Assembly (NCBI RefSeq): GCF_000020945.1
Contig: NC_011295.1
Coordinates: forward strand, 558,001 to 622,000
Reading direction: 5' to 3'
Source: Coprothermobacter proteolyticus DSM 5265
GTDB lineage: Bacteria; Coprothermobacterota; Coprothermobacteria; Coprothermobacterales; Coprothermobacteraceae
Length of the DNA stretch: 64,000 nucleotides
The position numbers and the translations under genes were made by a program. Positions 46,436 through 55,562 of the stretch are shown in pieces. Under the pieces are notes generated by a model that saw only the letters and a list, made by a program, of their open reading frames with translations, did not search any database and was not told where the DNA came from. Position 1 is the first letter of the stretch; the number at the start of each line of letters is the position of its first letter.

Positions 46436-48208
46436 TTGGTGCACGGACAAGGATATGTTGTGCGCGTGGCGGGGCCTCTGGTTACAGCGAAGGGCTTGGA
46501 GAAGCCCATGATGTATGAAGTAGTGAGGGTGGGCGAACTTAAGCTCTTTGGAGAAATAATCGGAATCGAGAAGGATTTGGTATATATACAGGTCTATGAA
46601 GATACCAATGGTCTTCGCCCTGGTGAAACAGTTGAGCCCACTGGCCAGCTACTCAGTGTAGAACTGGGCCCTGGGTTAACAAATAACATTTTTGATGGCA
46701 TACAAAGACCTCTGGAACGCTTAAGGGAAGAAAGCGGAGAGTTCTTAGCTAGAGGCTTTAGTGTGAACGCTTTGGATCGCCAGCGTAAGTGGCATTTTGT
46801 ACCGTTAGCTGAGGCTGGTGTGGAAGTTGAAGGTGGTAGTTTCTTAGGCGAAGTAATTGAATCGTCAACAGTGGTTCACAAGATCATGGTACCACCTAAT
46901 GTGAAAGGTACTCTACAATGGATCGCTGGAGAAGGTGAATACACGGTTGAGGAATGCATTGCAAAGGTTGAACTACCTAACGGGACTTTACAAGAACTTC
47001 AACTGATGCAGCGTTGGCCTGTGAGAATTCCAAGGCCAGTGAAAGAGAAAGTGTTCACTGACGTGCCCATGCTAACAGGACAGCGCATACTGGATGTGTT
47101 TTTCCCAGTGATAAAGGGAGGTACTGCTTGCGTTCCAGGTCCCTTTGGTTCTGGAAAGACTGTGATTCAGCACCAACTTGCCAAATGGTCTGATGTGGAC
47201 GTGGTGGTCTATGTGGGCTGTGGAGAACGTGGTAACGAAATGACCGAAGTTCTCATAGAATTCCCAGAGCTTAAGGATCCACGAACAGGTGGTCCACTCA
47301 TGGATAGAACCATTTTGGTTGCCAATACGTCAAATATGCCTGTCGCAGCACGTGAGGCTTCTGTTTTTACAGGTATTGCCATAGCGGAGTACTACCGCGA
47401 TATGGGTTACGATGTGGCACTCATGGCTGATTCCACTTCTCGTTGGGCCGAGGCCATGAGGGAGATATCTACTCGTTTGGAGGAAATGCCTGGTGAAGAG
47501 GGTTACCCAGCTTATCTTGCATCAAGAATATCAGCTTTTTACGAACGTTCAGGTTTTGTGAAGTGTTTAGGTAGCCCAGAGCGGACAGGGTCGGTAACAG
47601 TAATAGGAGCTGTTTCGCCGCCAGGTGGAGATTTGTCAGACCCTGTGGTCCAAGCCACGCTTAGATCCGTACAAGTATTCTGGGGTTTGGATCAGGATTT
47701 GGCTTTTGCACGTCACTTTCCAGCTATTAACTGGCTTAACAGCTATTCTTTGTATTTGGACAGAATCGGAGAATATTACAACAAGAGTTTTGCCCCCGAT
47801 TGGTTGAAGAAACGCAATGAAGCCATGGTAATTCTGCAGCGAGAATCTGAGCTACTGGAACTGGTTAGACTGGTAGGGTACGATGCTTTGTCCACGGAGG
47901 AGCAATTGTTCTTGGAAACGGCTCGTTCTTTGAGAGAAGACTTTCTGCAGCAAGATGCCTTTGACGATGTAGACAGTTACTGTTCACTAAGAAAGCAATA
48001 TGTCATACTTTCATCAATTCTGCTTGTTCATGAGATTATTCTGGACCGCATAAGAAAGGGAGAGGACTACGGTTCGCTCATAGCGAATCCCATAAGGGAG
48101 CATATTTCTCAACTTAGGTGGCTCAAAGAAGAGGAAGTTCCAGATTGGAAACAGATGCAAGATAGTATTTTAAAGAGTTTCTCAGAGGAAGTGAAGGCTC
48201 ATGATTAG
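46436..48208 (+). CDS. ntpA: V/A-type ATPase catalytic subunit A
   Basis: A 590-residue catalytic subunit. It has the beta-barrel N-terminus, the bulge domain unique to V/A A subunits (about 115-185), Walker A GPFGSGKT near residue 235, Walker [18 protein letters not shown] and the [10 protein letters not shown] segment. Three copies alternate with B to hydrolyse or make ATP. Start TTG 46436 or GTG 46439; AGGTGGTG lies upstream. The end overlaps subunit B by 8 bp. All catalytic residues seem present. Confidence 0.97.
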
Positions 48209-49577
48209 AGAATTTCGCAGTATTTCTGAGGTAAACGGTCCGTTGGTTTTTGTAGAAGGCGTGTCAGATGCTGCCTACGGTGAACTGGTGGAGTTTCAGC
48301 TTAACGGAGAAATACGTCATGGTCAAGTACTAGAGACCACTGATCGTTTTTCTTTGGTCCAAGTTTTTGAAGGGACTCAGGGTTTAACTCCCAAGACAAC
48401 CACTGCCAGATTCTTAGGAAGAGGCCTCACTTTCGGTGTCAGCGAAGGTATCCTTGGTAGGGTGTTTGATGGTTTAGGCGAGCCGCTAGATGGTAAACCG
48501 CAACCTTTTGTGGATAAATACGTGGACATAAACGGTGCTCCAATGAACCCGGTGAGTCGTGAGTACCCAGCAGAATTCATTCAGACTGGCATTTCAGCCA
48601 TTGATGGTATGAACACACTGGTACGTGGGCAAAAGCTGCCCATTTTTAGTGGTAGCGGCTTGCCCCACGCTCGCTTGGCAGCACAAATAGCAAGTCAAGC
48701 CAAAGTGCTCTCTTCTGAAGAGAAATTTGCCGTGGTATTTGCTGCCATGGGAATCACATTTGAAGAGGCGAACTTTTTCATTCAGTCTTTTCAGAAAACC
48801 GGTGCCATTGAGCGTTCAGTTCTATTTTTAAACTTGGCTGACGACCCGACTATTGAACGCATAGCTACGCCTCGATTTGCATTGGCTGCAGCCGAGTACT
48901 TGGCTTTCGAAAAGGACATGCATGTACTTGCCATCCTTACCGACATGACGAACTACTGTGAGGCTCTCAGAGAGATTTCTGCGGCACGTAGAGAAGTCCC
49001 CGGAAGGCGAGGATATCCTGGTTACATGTATACTGATTTGGCCAGTATTTACGAACGTGCAGGTAGGATTAAGGGGAAAAAAGGCAGTATAACGCAAATA
49101 CCCATACTAACCATGCCAGAGGATGATAGGACCCACCCCATACCAGACTTGACGGGTTACATAACTGAGGGTCAAATATTCCTGTCGAGAGATTTACAGC
49201 ATAAGAATATTTATCCACCTATTGATGTATTGCAATCACTTTCTAGACTCATGCAAAGAGGTATTGGTGAAGGACACACCAGAGAGGATCACTCTGCGGT
49301 TTCTAACCAGTTGTACGCTGCTTATGCACGCGGAAAGGAAGCAAGAGAGTTGGAAATAGTTTTGGGAGAAGCAGCCTTGACAGACCTGGATCGATTGTAT
49401 GTCAAGTTTGCTGACCGCCTAGAGTCAGAGTTTATTGCTCAAGGTGAAGACGAGAACCGTACAATTGAAGAAACTTTGGCTATTGGATGGCGACTTCTTA
49501 GGATGCTTCCTAGAAGCGAGCTTAAGAGGATCAGAGATGAATACATAAACAAATACTTACCAAAGGTGGAGAGCTAA
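48201..49577 (+). CDS. ntpB: V/A-type ATPase subunit B
   Basis: A 458-residue non-catalytic regulatory subunit. The pseudo-P-loop region reads [18 protein letters not shown] as in all B subunits, with [19 protein letters not shown] and the C-terminal helical domain with [19 protein letters not shown]. Normal length. It forms the A3B3 hexamer. The ATG lies inside subunit A, with gaggaag upstream, and its stop overlaps the D start (TAATG). Confidence 0.97.
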
Positions 49578-50209
49578 TGGCATCAACGGTTAGTCCAAAC
49601 CGTATGACCCTTCTTGCTCTTAAACGCAGGTACACCATAAGCAAAAGGGGTCTTAAACTGCTAAAAGACAAGCTTGAGGCAATGGTAAAAGCTTTCCGAG
49701 ATCTGTACACGGAGTTTGATAGGGAAAGACGTTACATTGAAGAGCTCATGGAGGCCTTTGTTGAGCTACTTAACCAGTACGAGTCAGAGACTTCGCCTGC
49801 GGTAAGAGACAGGATAAGGAGTATGCAGCTATTTCAGGTAGAGTATGAACTCTCTACTAGAATGGTGTTCAATATTAAAGTGCCTTTCCTAGATGTCTCG
49901 CTAAAGAGGATGGATATACCAGACTTGTATTTGCAGACAGGTCCTGCCTTCTATAAGGCTCTTAGTGTTTATGAAGAACTTCTTCCTCATCTGTTGAAGT
50001 TGGCTTCTCTGAGGAATGCACTGCATATGATGAGCGTGGAGATTGAGAAAACTAGAAGACGAAGTAATGCCTTGGAGTACAATGTAGTTCCGGAACTCGA
50101 AAGAACTATTAAGTGGGTACAGCAGTACTTAGATGAAATGGAAAGGAGCCAGACTGTGAGAATAATGAAGGTTAAAAGCATGTTGGAAAAAGAAAGGGGG
50201 AATGCATAA
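49577..50209 (+). CDS. ntpD: V/A-type ATPase subunit D (central rotor shaft)
   Basis: A 210-residue coiled-coil shaft protein with the family start RMTLLALKRRYTISKRGLKLLKDKLEAM and the C-terminal RRSNALEYNVVPELERTIKW. It transmits rotation between the A3B3 head and the membrane ring, together with F and C. Normal length. Both ends overlap neighbours by one base (TAATG), so translation is coupled. Confidence 0.95.
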   Translation: MASTVSPNRMTLLALKRRYTISKRGLKLLKDKLEAMVKAFRDLYTEFDRERRYIEELMEAFVELLNQYESETSPAVRDRIRSMQLFQVEYELSTRMVFNIKVPFLDVSLKRMDIPDLYLQTGPAFYKALSVYEELLPHLLKLASLRNALHMMSVEIEKTRRRSNALEYNVVPELERTIKWVQQYLDEMERSQTVRIMKVKSMLEKERGNA

Positions 50210-50523
50210 TGGGATTGGAGGATGCCATCGCGGCAGTGAAGAGGCTGAAAGCCTTGGCCAAGGCAGAAGTGCTAGAATCCGAGGCTTTCGGCCTAAGTGA
50301 ACAGCAGATTACCTTCGCCAAAGAAAGACATCGCTACTACTCAACCTTGCTTAACAGACTAGAGTCAGAATCTCTTGAAGACGTTATTTCCTCGGTAGAA
50401 GAGGAAGCTAAAGAGCTTTGGCATAAGCAAACAAAAACTATTACTGACAAAGCTCGCTTGGTAGCCGCTGAGAGTTTTCTCAGAGCCATAGGTCTCGAGC
50501 TGGAATACGAAGAGACGCAATAA
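50209..50523 (+). CDS. Hypothetical helical protein, last gene of the ATPase operon
   Basis: A 104-residue, strongly helical, acidic protein with two or three predicted helices (MGLEDAIAAVKRLKALAK ..., AKERHRYYSTLLNRLE..., EEAKELWHKQTKTI...). I do not recognise a family. It is translationally coupled to subunit D (TAATG), so it probably acts with the ATPase as a stalk, assembly or regulatory protein. Enterococcus carries unrelated small genes (ntpH, ntpJ) at this place; no clear similarity to them is seen. No terminator is visible in the 110-bp gap before the convergent phosphofructokinase gene. Confidence 0.7.
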   Translation: MGLEDAIAAVKRLKALAKAEVLESEAFGLSEQQITFAKERHRYYSTLLNRLESESLEDVISSVEEEAKELWHKQTKTITDKARLVAAESFLRAIGLELEYEETQ

Positions 50524-50633
50524 ATACTAAGACCTACGACTCATAAGAAAACGCTACTTTGACACAAACAAGAACCTTCCGTTTTATTTAGTACGTCCTC
50601 ATTTATGTTGTTGTCAATTTACTCTGTGTATTA

Positions 50634-51611
50634 TTAATAGAAAAGTTCTGCCAGGTTGTACAATTCCTTGTCGGCCATTTTTACTTGAGCCGCGAGGTCA
50701 AAGTTAACTAACTCGAACTTACCACCTGTGAGTGCCACCATTTTTCCTGTAATGCCTTGTTTAACAGCGTTAACTAGTTCCATGCCCATTCGTGTAGCTA
50801 GTAGTCGATCCTGCACAGTTGGGCTGCCTCCTCTTTGCTGATGTCCAAGAACGGTTATACGTGTTTCCATGCCTGTGGCATCTTGTATTTCCTGCGCTAA
50901 AGCGTGTCCAACGCCACCTTCAGTGTTGGAAAGCCATGGCAGTTTTGCTCCTTCAGCAATGACAACGATGGAGAAGCCTCTCCCTGATTCCCTTCTCCTG
51001 TAGATATGGTTCACGATCTTATCTTTTTCCACTGTTACTTCTGGAATTACTATGAAGTCGGCGCCTCCTGCAATGCCACCGTAAAGTGCCAGCCAACCAG
51101 TTGCGCCTCCCATGGTTTCTACGACCATGACACGGTGATGTGCTTCTGCGGTAGTGTGTAACTTATCGAGTGCCTCAGCAATTGTTGTCACAGCCGTATC
51201 AAAACCAATGGTTTCGTCGGTGCCATTAATGTCATTATCGATGGTAAGAGGTAAAGCCAAAACAGGAACGTCGTGTTGCGTGAGTAGATCACAGGATGCC
51301 ATTGTCTCTCTGTCTCCGAGAACAGCGAGAACGGTAATACGATACCGATCCATGACTTCCCTTATTGTTTGAACTTGAGCTTCATCAATGCGTGTTCTGG
51401 ACGTGCCAAGTATGGTTCCACCCCTAGGCAAAATACCAGAGACGGATTTTGATGTTAGTATGATCACGTCGTCACTTAGAAGACCGGCAAAACCGCCCCT
51501 TACGCCCAAAACTTCCATGTCCATGTGATACGCACTTCTCACAATACTCCTGATAGCTGCATTGGCGCCTGGTGCGTCTGCGCCCGCAGTCAAAATAGCA
51601 ATACGCTTCAC
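50634..51611 (-). CDS. pfkA: Phosphofructokinase-family protein with altered donor site
   Basis: A 325-residue PFK-fold protein. Fructose 6-phosphate residues are conserved: PLTIDNDINGTDETIGFDTA (Thr, Asp, Asp), VETMG, AEGAKLP, and TRITVLGHQQRGGSPTVQDR. The phosphoryl-donor loops differ: GGD at positions 10-12 is GAD (Gly11 to Ala), and the GGDGS loop is LGDRE (Gly104-equivalent is Arg101), while the PPi-type Lys is absent (Leu). So donor choice is unclear and activity uncertain. GTG 51611 gives the canonical MKRIAILT start behind ggagag and is preferred to ATG 51617. It is divergent from mraZ. Confidence 0.85.
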   Translation of the reverse strand: MKRIAILTAGADAPGANAAIRSIVRSAYHMDMEVLGVRGGFAGLLSDDVIILTSKSVSGILPRGGTILGTSRTRIDEAQVQTIREVMDRYRITVLAVLGDRETMASCDLLTQHDVPVLALPLTIDNDINGTDETIGFDTAVTTIAEALDKLHTTAEAHHRVMVVETMGGATGWLALYGGIAGGADFIVIPEVTVEKDKIVNHIYRRRESGRGFSIVVIAEGAKLPWLSNTEGGVGHALAQEIQDATGMETRITVLGHQQRGGSPTVQDRLLATRMGMELVNAVKQGITGKMVALTGGKFELVNFDLAAQVKMADKELYNLAELFY

Positions 51612-51690
51612 CTGCATCTCTCCTTTCCTGTAACAAGTTTACAACAAATTTAGCGAAAAAGGACAGTATGCGTAAATGGTATATAAATAA

Positions 51691-51724
51691 CCACTATTGA
51701 CAAAGTGGTAAAAGGTGGTAATTT
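51691..51724 (+). promoter_or_regulatory. Promoter of mraZ, apparently leaderless
   Basis: TTGACA (51697-51702, perfect -35), 16 bp, TGG-TAATTT (-10 at 51719-51724, extended). ATG 51732 lies 7 bp after the -10. The -35 is flanked by the inverted repeat CCACT (51691-51695) / AGTGG (51704-51708). Confidence 0.65.
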
Positions 51725-51730
51725 ATGGTT
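51706..51730 (+). promoter_or_regulatory. MraZ-box-like triple repeat over the mraZ promoter
   Basis: TGGTA (51706), TGGTA (51716) and TGGTT (51726) recur with exact 10-bp spacing (5-bp unit, 5-bp gap). MraZ of E. coli and mycoplasmas binds direct TGGGN repeats with the same period at its own promoter. A further TGGGT follows at 51733. The repeats cover the -10 box, so bound MraZ would repress the dcw cluster. Confidence 0.65.
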
Positions 51731-51731
51731 A

Positions 51732-52169
51732 ATGGGTACTATGGACGTACTTACAGGGGAGTATGAGTACACTTTGGACAGCAAGAGCCGTTTTTTGATG
51801 CCTGCTGAATTCAGGGCTTATTTGGGGGATCCAATGTATTTTGTTCGTGGTTTTGAAAACTGCATCTACGTGTACAGTGAGGAAAAGTGGCAGAAGATGG
51901 CTGAGGACATACGAAATCTTCCTTGGTCGTCCGATGCGGCTAGGTGGGTAAAGAGAATCTGGTTCAGCTCCTCGCTTAAGGTTAGAACGGATCCCCAAGG
52001 TCGCGTACTCATACCTCAGGTCTACAGAGAACATGTCTTGAAGTCGGGAAAAGTTGTAGTTTTGGGATGTTTTGACTACGTGGAAATATGGGACGAAGAA
52101 CGCTGGAGGACGGAAGCCTCAGAAAAGATAGGCTTGTTAAGCCAGTTCCTTCAGGAGGCGAACCAATGA
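51732..52169 (+). CDS. mraZ: Transcriptional regulator MraZ
   Basis: A 145-residue protein with two AbrB-like SpoVT repeats: GEYEYTLDSKSRFLMPAEFR in the first and SLKVRTDPQGRVLIPQVYREH in the second, each with the D-x-(K/Q)-(S/G)-R core. MraZ is a ring-forming DNA-binding repressor of the dcw cluster it heads. ATG 51732 would be leaderless; ATG 51741 is an alternative. The stop overlaps the rsmH start (ATGA). Repeats matching its own operator lie upstream. Confidence 0.95.
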   Translation: MGTMDVLTGEYEYTLDSKSRFLMPAEFRAYLGDPMYFVRGFENCIYVYSEEKWQKMAEDIRNLPWSSDAARWVKRIWFSSSLKVRTDPQGRVLIPQVYREHVLKSGKVVVLGCFDYVEIWDEERWRTEASEKIGLLSQFLQEANQ

Positions 52170-53065
52170 CTAACTACATAGAGCACAAACCTGTCATGGC
52201 TAAGCAGGTCGCTGAGCTACTTGTTAGTAACGAAGAGGGCATTTACGTTGATGCAACTGCCGGTTCTGGCGGGCACCTAGGCCTTTTAGCGAATACTTAT
52301 CCAGAGGCATCCTTTATCGGTATAGACATTGATCCTGAAGCGGTGAAGTTTCTTACTGAGAAGTTCGCAGGCGTGAGTAACGTAAGAATAATACGTGGAA
52401 ACTACGCAGATCTACCAGACATACTTCATTCCATGGAGATTGGTCAAGTCGACGGTATACTGTTGGATTTAGGTATCTCTATGCATCAAGCACTGTCTGC
52501 CCAGCGGGGTTTTAGCATAAAGAATCCTGGCCCGTTGGACATGCGGTTTAGCATTGATCAAAAAGTAACTGCTTATGAGTTGGTTAACAGCCTAAGCGAA
52601 GAGCAGCTGGCAGACATCATTTATCGATATGGTGAAGAGAGAAGAGCAAGAAAGATCGCTAAGGCGGTGGTCGAAGCTCGCAAGGTAAAACCACTGGAAA
52701 CCACTGATGAACTGGCTGATCTTGTGGCCCGGACTGTTGGTTACAGGGGAAGAATACATCCTGCCACACGGGTTTTTCAAGCTTTAAGAATCGCCACCAA
52801 TCGAGAACTGGACAACTTGCAAGTAGCATTACCTCGGATTTTCCAGGTGCTAAAAGAGGGTGGAAGGCTTGCTGTAATTTCATACCACTCTTTGGAAGAT
52901 CGCATCGTGAAGCAGTTCTTCAAAACGTGGGAAGAAGAGGGCAAAGGCTTGCGTCTGACAAAGAAAGTGGTAAAGCCTTCTCTAGAAGAAATTAATGAGA
53001 ATCCCAGCAGCAGAAGTGCAAAATTGAGGGTTTTCAAGAAAGGGGTTGGGGGAAATGAAAACTAA
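52166..53065 (+). CDS. rsmH: 16S rRNA (cytosine-1402-N4) methyltransferase RsmH
   Basis: A 299-residue SAM methyltransferase starting IEHKPVMAKQVAELL, with the SAM loop DATAGSGGHLGLL, LLDLGISMHQ, RGRIHPATRVFQALRI and FHSLEDRIVKQF-type SYHSLEDRIVKQFF. It methylates C1402 in the ribosomal P site. Its ATG follows aggagg and overlaps the mraZ stop; the frame is open upstream but only over mraZ. Normal length and intact. Confidence 0.97.
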   Translation: MTNYIEHKPVMAKQVAELLVSNEEGIYVDATAGSGGHLGLLANTYPEASFIGIDIDPEAVKFLTEKFAGVSNVRIIRGNYADLPDILHSMEIGQVDGILLDLGISMHQALSAQRGFSIKNPGPLDMRFSIDQKVTAYELVNSLSEEQLADIIYRYGEERRARKIAKAVVEARKVKPLETTDELADLVARTVGYRGRIHPATRVFQALRIATNRELDNLQVALPRIFQVLKEGGRLAVISYHSLEDRIVKQFFKTWEEEGKGLRLTKKVVKPSLEEINENPSSRSAKLRVFKKGVGGNEN

Positions 53066-53393
53066 GCAGTCTGCTTTGGCTGAGAGGCTGGAGTATGTAC
53101 CGGAGCGCCCAGTGCAGAGACGCGCGGAAGCATCTAAATCGTACCCCCTTGAGAAGTTCCTGTCTCTTCTTATTTTAGTTAATGTTTTGTTAACTATGGG
53201 AGCAGTTTTCCTTTGTTACAGGCTATCCAGCAGTGTTTTTACTGTAGAATATTTAAGAAGAACAATGCTGGAAACTCAACAGGAGATATGGAAATTGAAT
53301 ACAGACTTAGAAATGGCAACAAACGAAAAAATGCAAGAGCTATTGGGCAATGCTAACTATTCTTATTCCTTAAGCGATATTGGGCAGCGTTAG
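53055..53393 (+). CDS. FtsL-like cell-division protein
   Basis: A 112-residue bitopic protein: about 35 basic cytoplasmic residues, one membrane helix (FLSLLILVNVLLTMGAVF) and an extracytoplasmic coiled coil with LRRTMLETQQEIWKL. Architecture and position between rsmH and murF match FtsL, which forms a complex with FtsQ and FtsB and activates FtsW-FtsI. Sequence alone is too short for certainty. It overlaps rsmH by 11 bp. Confidence 0.7.
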   Translation: MKTKQSALAERLEYVPERPVQRRAEASKSYPLEKFLSLLILVNVLLTMGAVFLCYRLSSSVFTVEYLRRTMLETQQEIWKLNTDLEMATNEKMQELLGNANYSYSLSDIGQR

Positions 53394-53395
53394 TC

Positions 53396-54718
53396 ATGTT
53401 GGCTTCTCAGTTAGCAAAAATAGTTAACGGGCAATTAGTGGGCGACGACTTTGAATTCGATCATGTTGCTTTCAGTAGTAATGACTGCAATCCTGGAACG
53501 CTCTTCATAGCACTGCCTGGTTCAAAGACTCATGGTGCTAAGTTTGCTACTCAAGCCATGCAAAATGGCGCCTCAGGATTATTAACTGATGTAGAGCCAG
53601 AGGCAAGTAACTATGTACTGGTGACGGACGCATTTGAAGCAGTAAAAAAATTAGGGGAAACTCTAGTTCGGAGCTACAGTGGCAAGATCGTAGTTGTTCT
53701 TGGGGCTAGCGGCAAAACCACATTAAAGGAGTTGGCTAGAAGCCTAGCACCTGTTAGGGTTTGGAGTAGCTACGGTAACAGAAATACCATCATTTCTCTG
53801 GTTACTGACCTTTTCAACGAGAGAGAAAGTGCTTTGAATGCGCCCTACTGGATACTGGAATTTGGCATTCACGACAAGAAAGACGCAGATGACTTCCTGC
53901 AGGTTTTCAATCCCTATGCGGCTTTGTTTACTTCATTAGGTGCTGAACATTTAGAGTTCCTTGAAAACGTGGATGTGGCGGTACGCACGAATTTGAAAGT
54001 GGGAATGGCAGCCACGAAGCGTTTTGCTCTTGTATCAGATGAATACTCTGTTGAAGATGCTATTCTATTCGGGTCACCTCAGACAAGCGCATGGTTTGAC
54101 ATTAGCAGTTTTACCTGTGATGGCTGTACACTGGGGAAGCTAATGTGCCATGGTGAAGAAAAAGACGTGGTGCTTCCATTTTGGGGAAAGCGTTCAGCGC
54201 AAAGCGTGGCGGGAGCAGCGGCTTTCTGGGTTTCTGAAGGATTTGGCTTGGATGAGCTACCCTGGGAAAACCTTGACACAATAAACATTTGGGGGCGGCA
54301 ACAGCTTACCCGTTGGGGTGACTTATTGATCTTCTTTGATGCCTATAATGCAAATCCTGAAAGCATGAAAGAGTTCTTGGAAGTAGTTAGTGAAGTACCT
54401 TATGGTAAAAAAGGTTTAGTCATTGGTGATATGCTTGAGCTTGGCGAATACTCACATTACTGGCATCGAAAGCTTGCTCATTGGCTAAAGAAGTCTGGAA
54501 TTCAGTACTTAATCTTGGTGGGTAATGAAGTGAAATATACATTGCGCGAACTAGAGAAAGTTGACGGACATGCCATGTACGTTGAATGGTACAGAGATGT
54601 CGAAACAGCGAGGTCTTTTTTCATGATTCCTGAGGATATTGAGCTCTTGGGTCTAAAGGGGTCGAGAAGAATAGCTTTGGAAAAACTCATTCAGGAGGTT
54701 TCCGAAGTTGAGTTCTGA
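53396..54718 (+). CDS. murF: UDP-MurNAc-tripeptide-D-Ala-D-Ala ligase MurF
   Basis: A 440-residue Mur ligase. The ATP loop is GASGKTTLK (usually GSNGKTT), with a central LEFGIHDKKDADDFLQVF and the MurF signature FDAYNANPESMKEFL in the C-terminal domain. MurF adds D-Ala-D-Ala to UDP-MurNAc-tripeptide in the cytoplasm. The ATG lies 2 bp after ftsL. The usual ftsI and murE genes between ftsL and murF are absent. Loss of the P-loop Asn is a modest oddity. Confidence 0.92.
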   Translation: MLASQLAKIVNGQLVGDDFEFDHVAFSSNDCNPGTLFIALPGSKTHGAKFATQAMQNGASGLLTDVEPEASNYVLVTDAFEAVKKLGETLVRSYSGKIVVVLGASGKTTLKELARSLAPVRVWSSYGNRNTIISLVTDLFNERESALNAPYWILEFGIHDKKDADDFLQVFNPYAALFTSLGAEHLEFLENVDVAVRTNLKVGMAATKRFALVSDEYSVEDAILFGSPQTSAWFDISSFTCDGCTLGKLMCHGEEKDVVLPFWGKRSAQSVAGAAAFWVSEGFGLDELPWENLDTINIWGRQQLTRWGDLLIFFDAYNANPESMKEFLEVVSEVPYGKKGLVIGDMLELGEYSHYWHRKLAHWLKKSGIQYLILVGNEVKYTLRELEKVDGHAMYVEWYRDVETARSFFMIPEDIELLGLKGSRRIALEKLIQEVSEVEF

Positions 54719-55562
54719 GTTTGTACTTTTTTTTGGTTTTAGCGTCATACTTGGTTACTTTGTATTCTGGAGTTGCCTGCATCTTGGACTGCGTTGGGGA
54801 TTTTATCCGAAGCGAATAAGAGAGTTTTATGATGATCAGTGGAAAGCACATGTGCCGCTGAGTGGCGGCCTGGGTTTTTTACTAATTGGTTTGCTACTTT
54901 ACCTACGCTTTCGTCATCCTGCTTTGCTAATCGCACTGCTATCAGGGTTGGTAGGCCTTGCTGACGATGTGACAAAAACTCTACGTCAAGGACATGGCAT
55001 GAAGGCTCGCTATAAGATTCTGTTACTTGTGTTGGTTTCACTGTGCTTTTTTTCTTTTGGCTATGGTGCAACAAGAGTGGCTTGGAGTTTCATTGTACTG
55101 TTGGCGACGACTTCAGCTACTAACTTTACCGATGGAGCAGATGGCCTCCTTGGTAGTGTTTTAGTTCCCGTTTTTTTGGTTCTACCCCAGAGTGGGGTTA
55201 CGGGTGCTTTGTTGGGATCTTTAATTTCTTACTTGTTTTTTAATGCTTCCCCAGCAAGACTTTTTATGGGAGACACTGGTTCGCTTTTTTTTGGTGGTTT
55301 TTTGGCTTCGTTTATGCTTTTGCGAGGACAGGAATGGTGGCTTATACTCTTGTGCCTCATTGGTGTAATAGAGGTAGCTTCAGTGGTAATGCAGGTTGTC
55401 TATTTTAGACTAACGGGCGGTAAGCGCATATTCAGAATGACCCCAATACATCATCATTTCCAAAAACTAGGCTGGAGCGATCCACGTATTGTAACCTTGT
55501 TTACAGGTATGCAAGCTGTTGCGTGCACATTGTGTTGGGTGGGGTGGAACTGGCCATGGTAA
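54708..55562 (+). CDS. mraY: Phospho-MurNAc-pentapeptide transferase MraY
   Basis: A 284-residue membrane enzyme that makes lipid I on undecaprenyl phosphate. About nine to ten helices; motifs LADDVTKT, NFTDGADGLLG, LFMGDTGSLFFGG and PIHHHF are seen. It is shorter than the usual 320-360, mainly at the N-terminus, where the H-x-x-K-x-G-T-P segment reads KAHVPLSGG. TTG start behind aggaggt, overlapping murF by 11 bp. Confidence 0.93.
   Translation: MSSEFVLFFGFSVILGYFVFWSCLHLGLRWGFYPKRIREFYDDQWKAHVPLSGGLGFLLIGLLLYLRFRHPALLIALLSGLVGLADDVTKTLRQGHGMKARYKILLLVLVSLCFFSFGYGATRVAWSFIVLLATTSATNFTDGADGLLGSVLVPVFLVLPQSGVTGALLGSLISYLFFNASPARLFMGDTGSLFFGGFLASFMLLRGQEWWLILLCLIGVIEVASVVMQVVYFRLTGGKRIFRMTPIHHHFQKLGWSDPRIVTLFTGMQAVACTLCWVGWNWPW

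Noticed and set aside
53396-54718. murF gene as murE
   Set aside because: The YNANP segment in the C-terminal domain is diagnostic of MurF, and the MurE DNP-R motif is missing.
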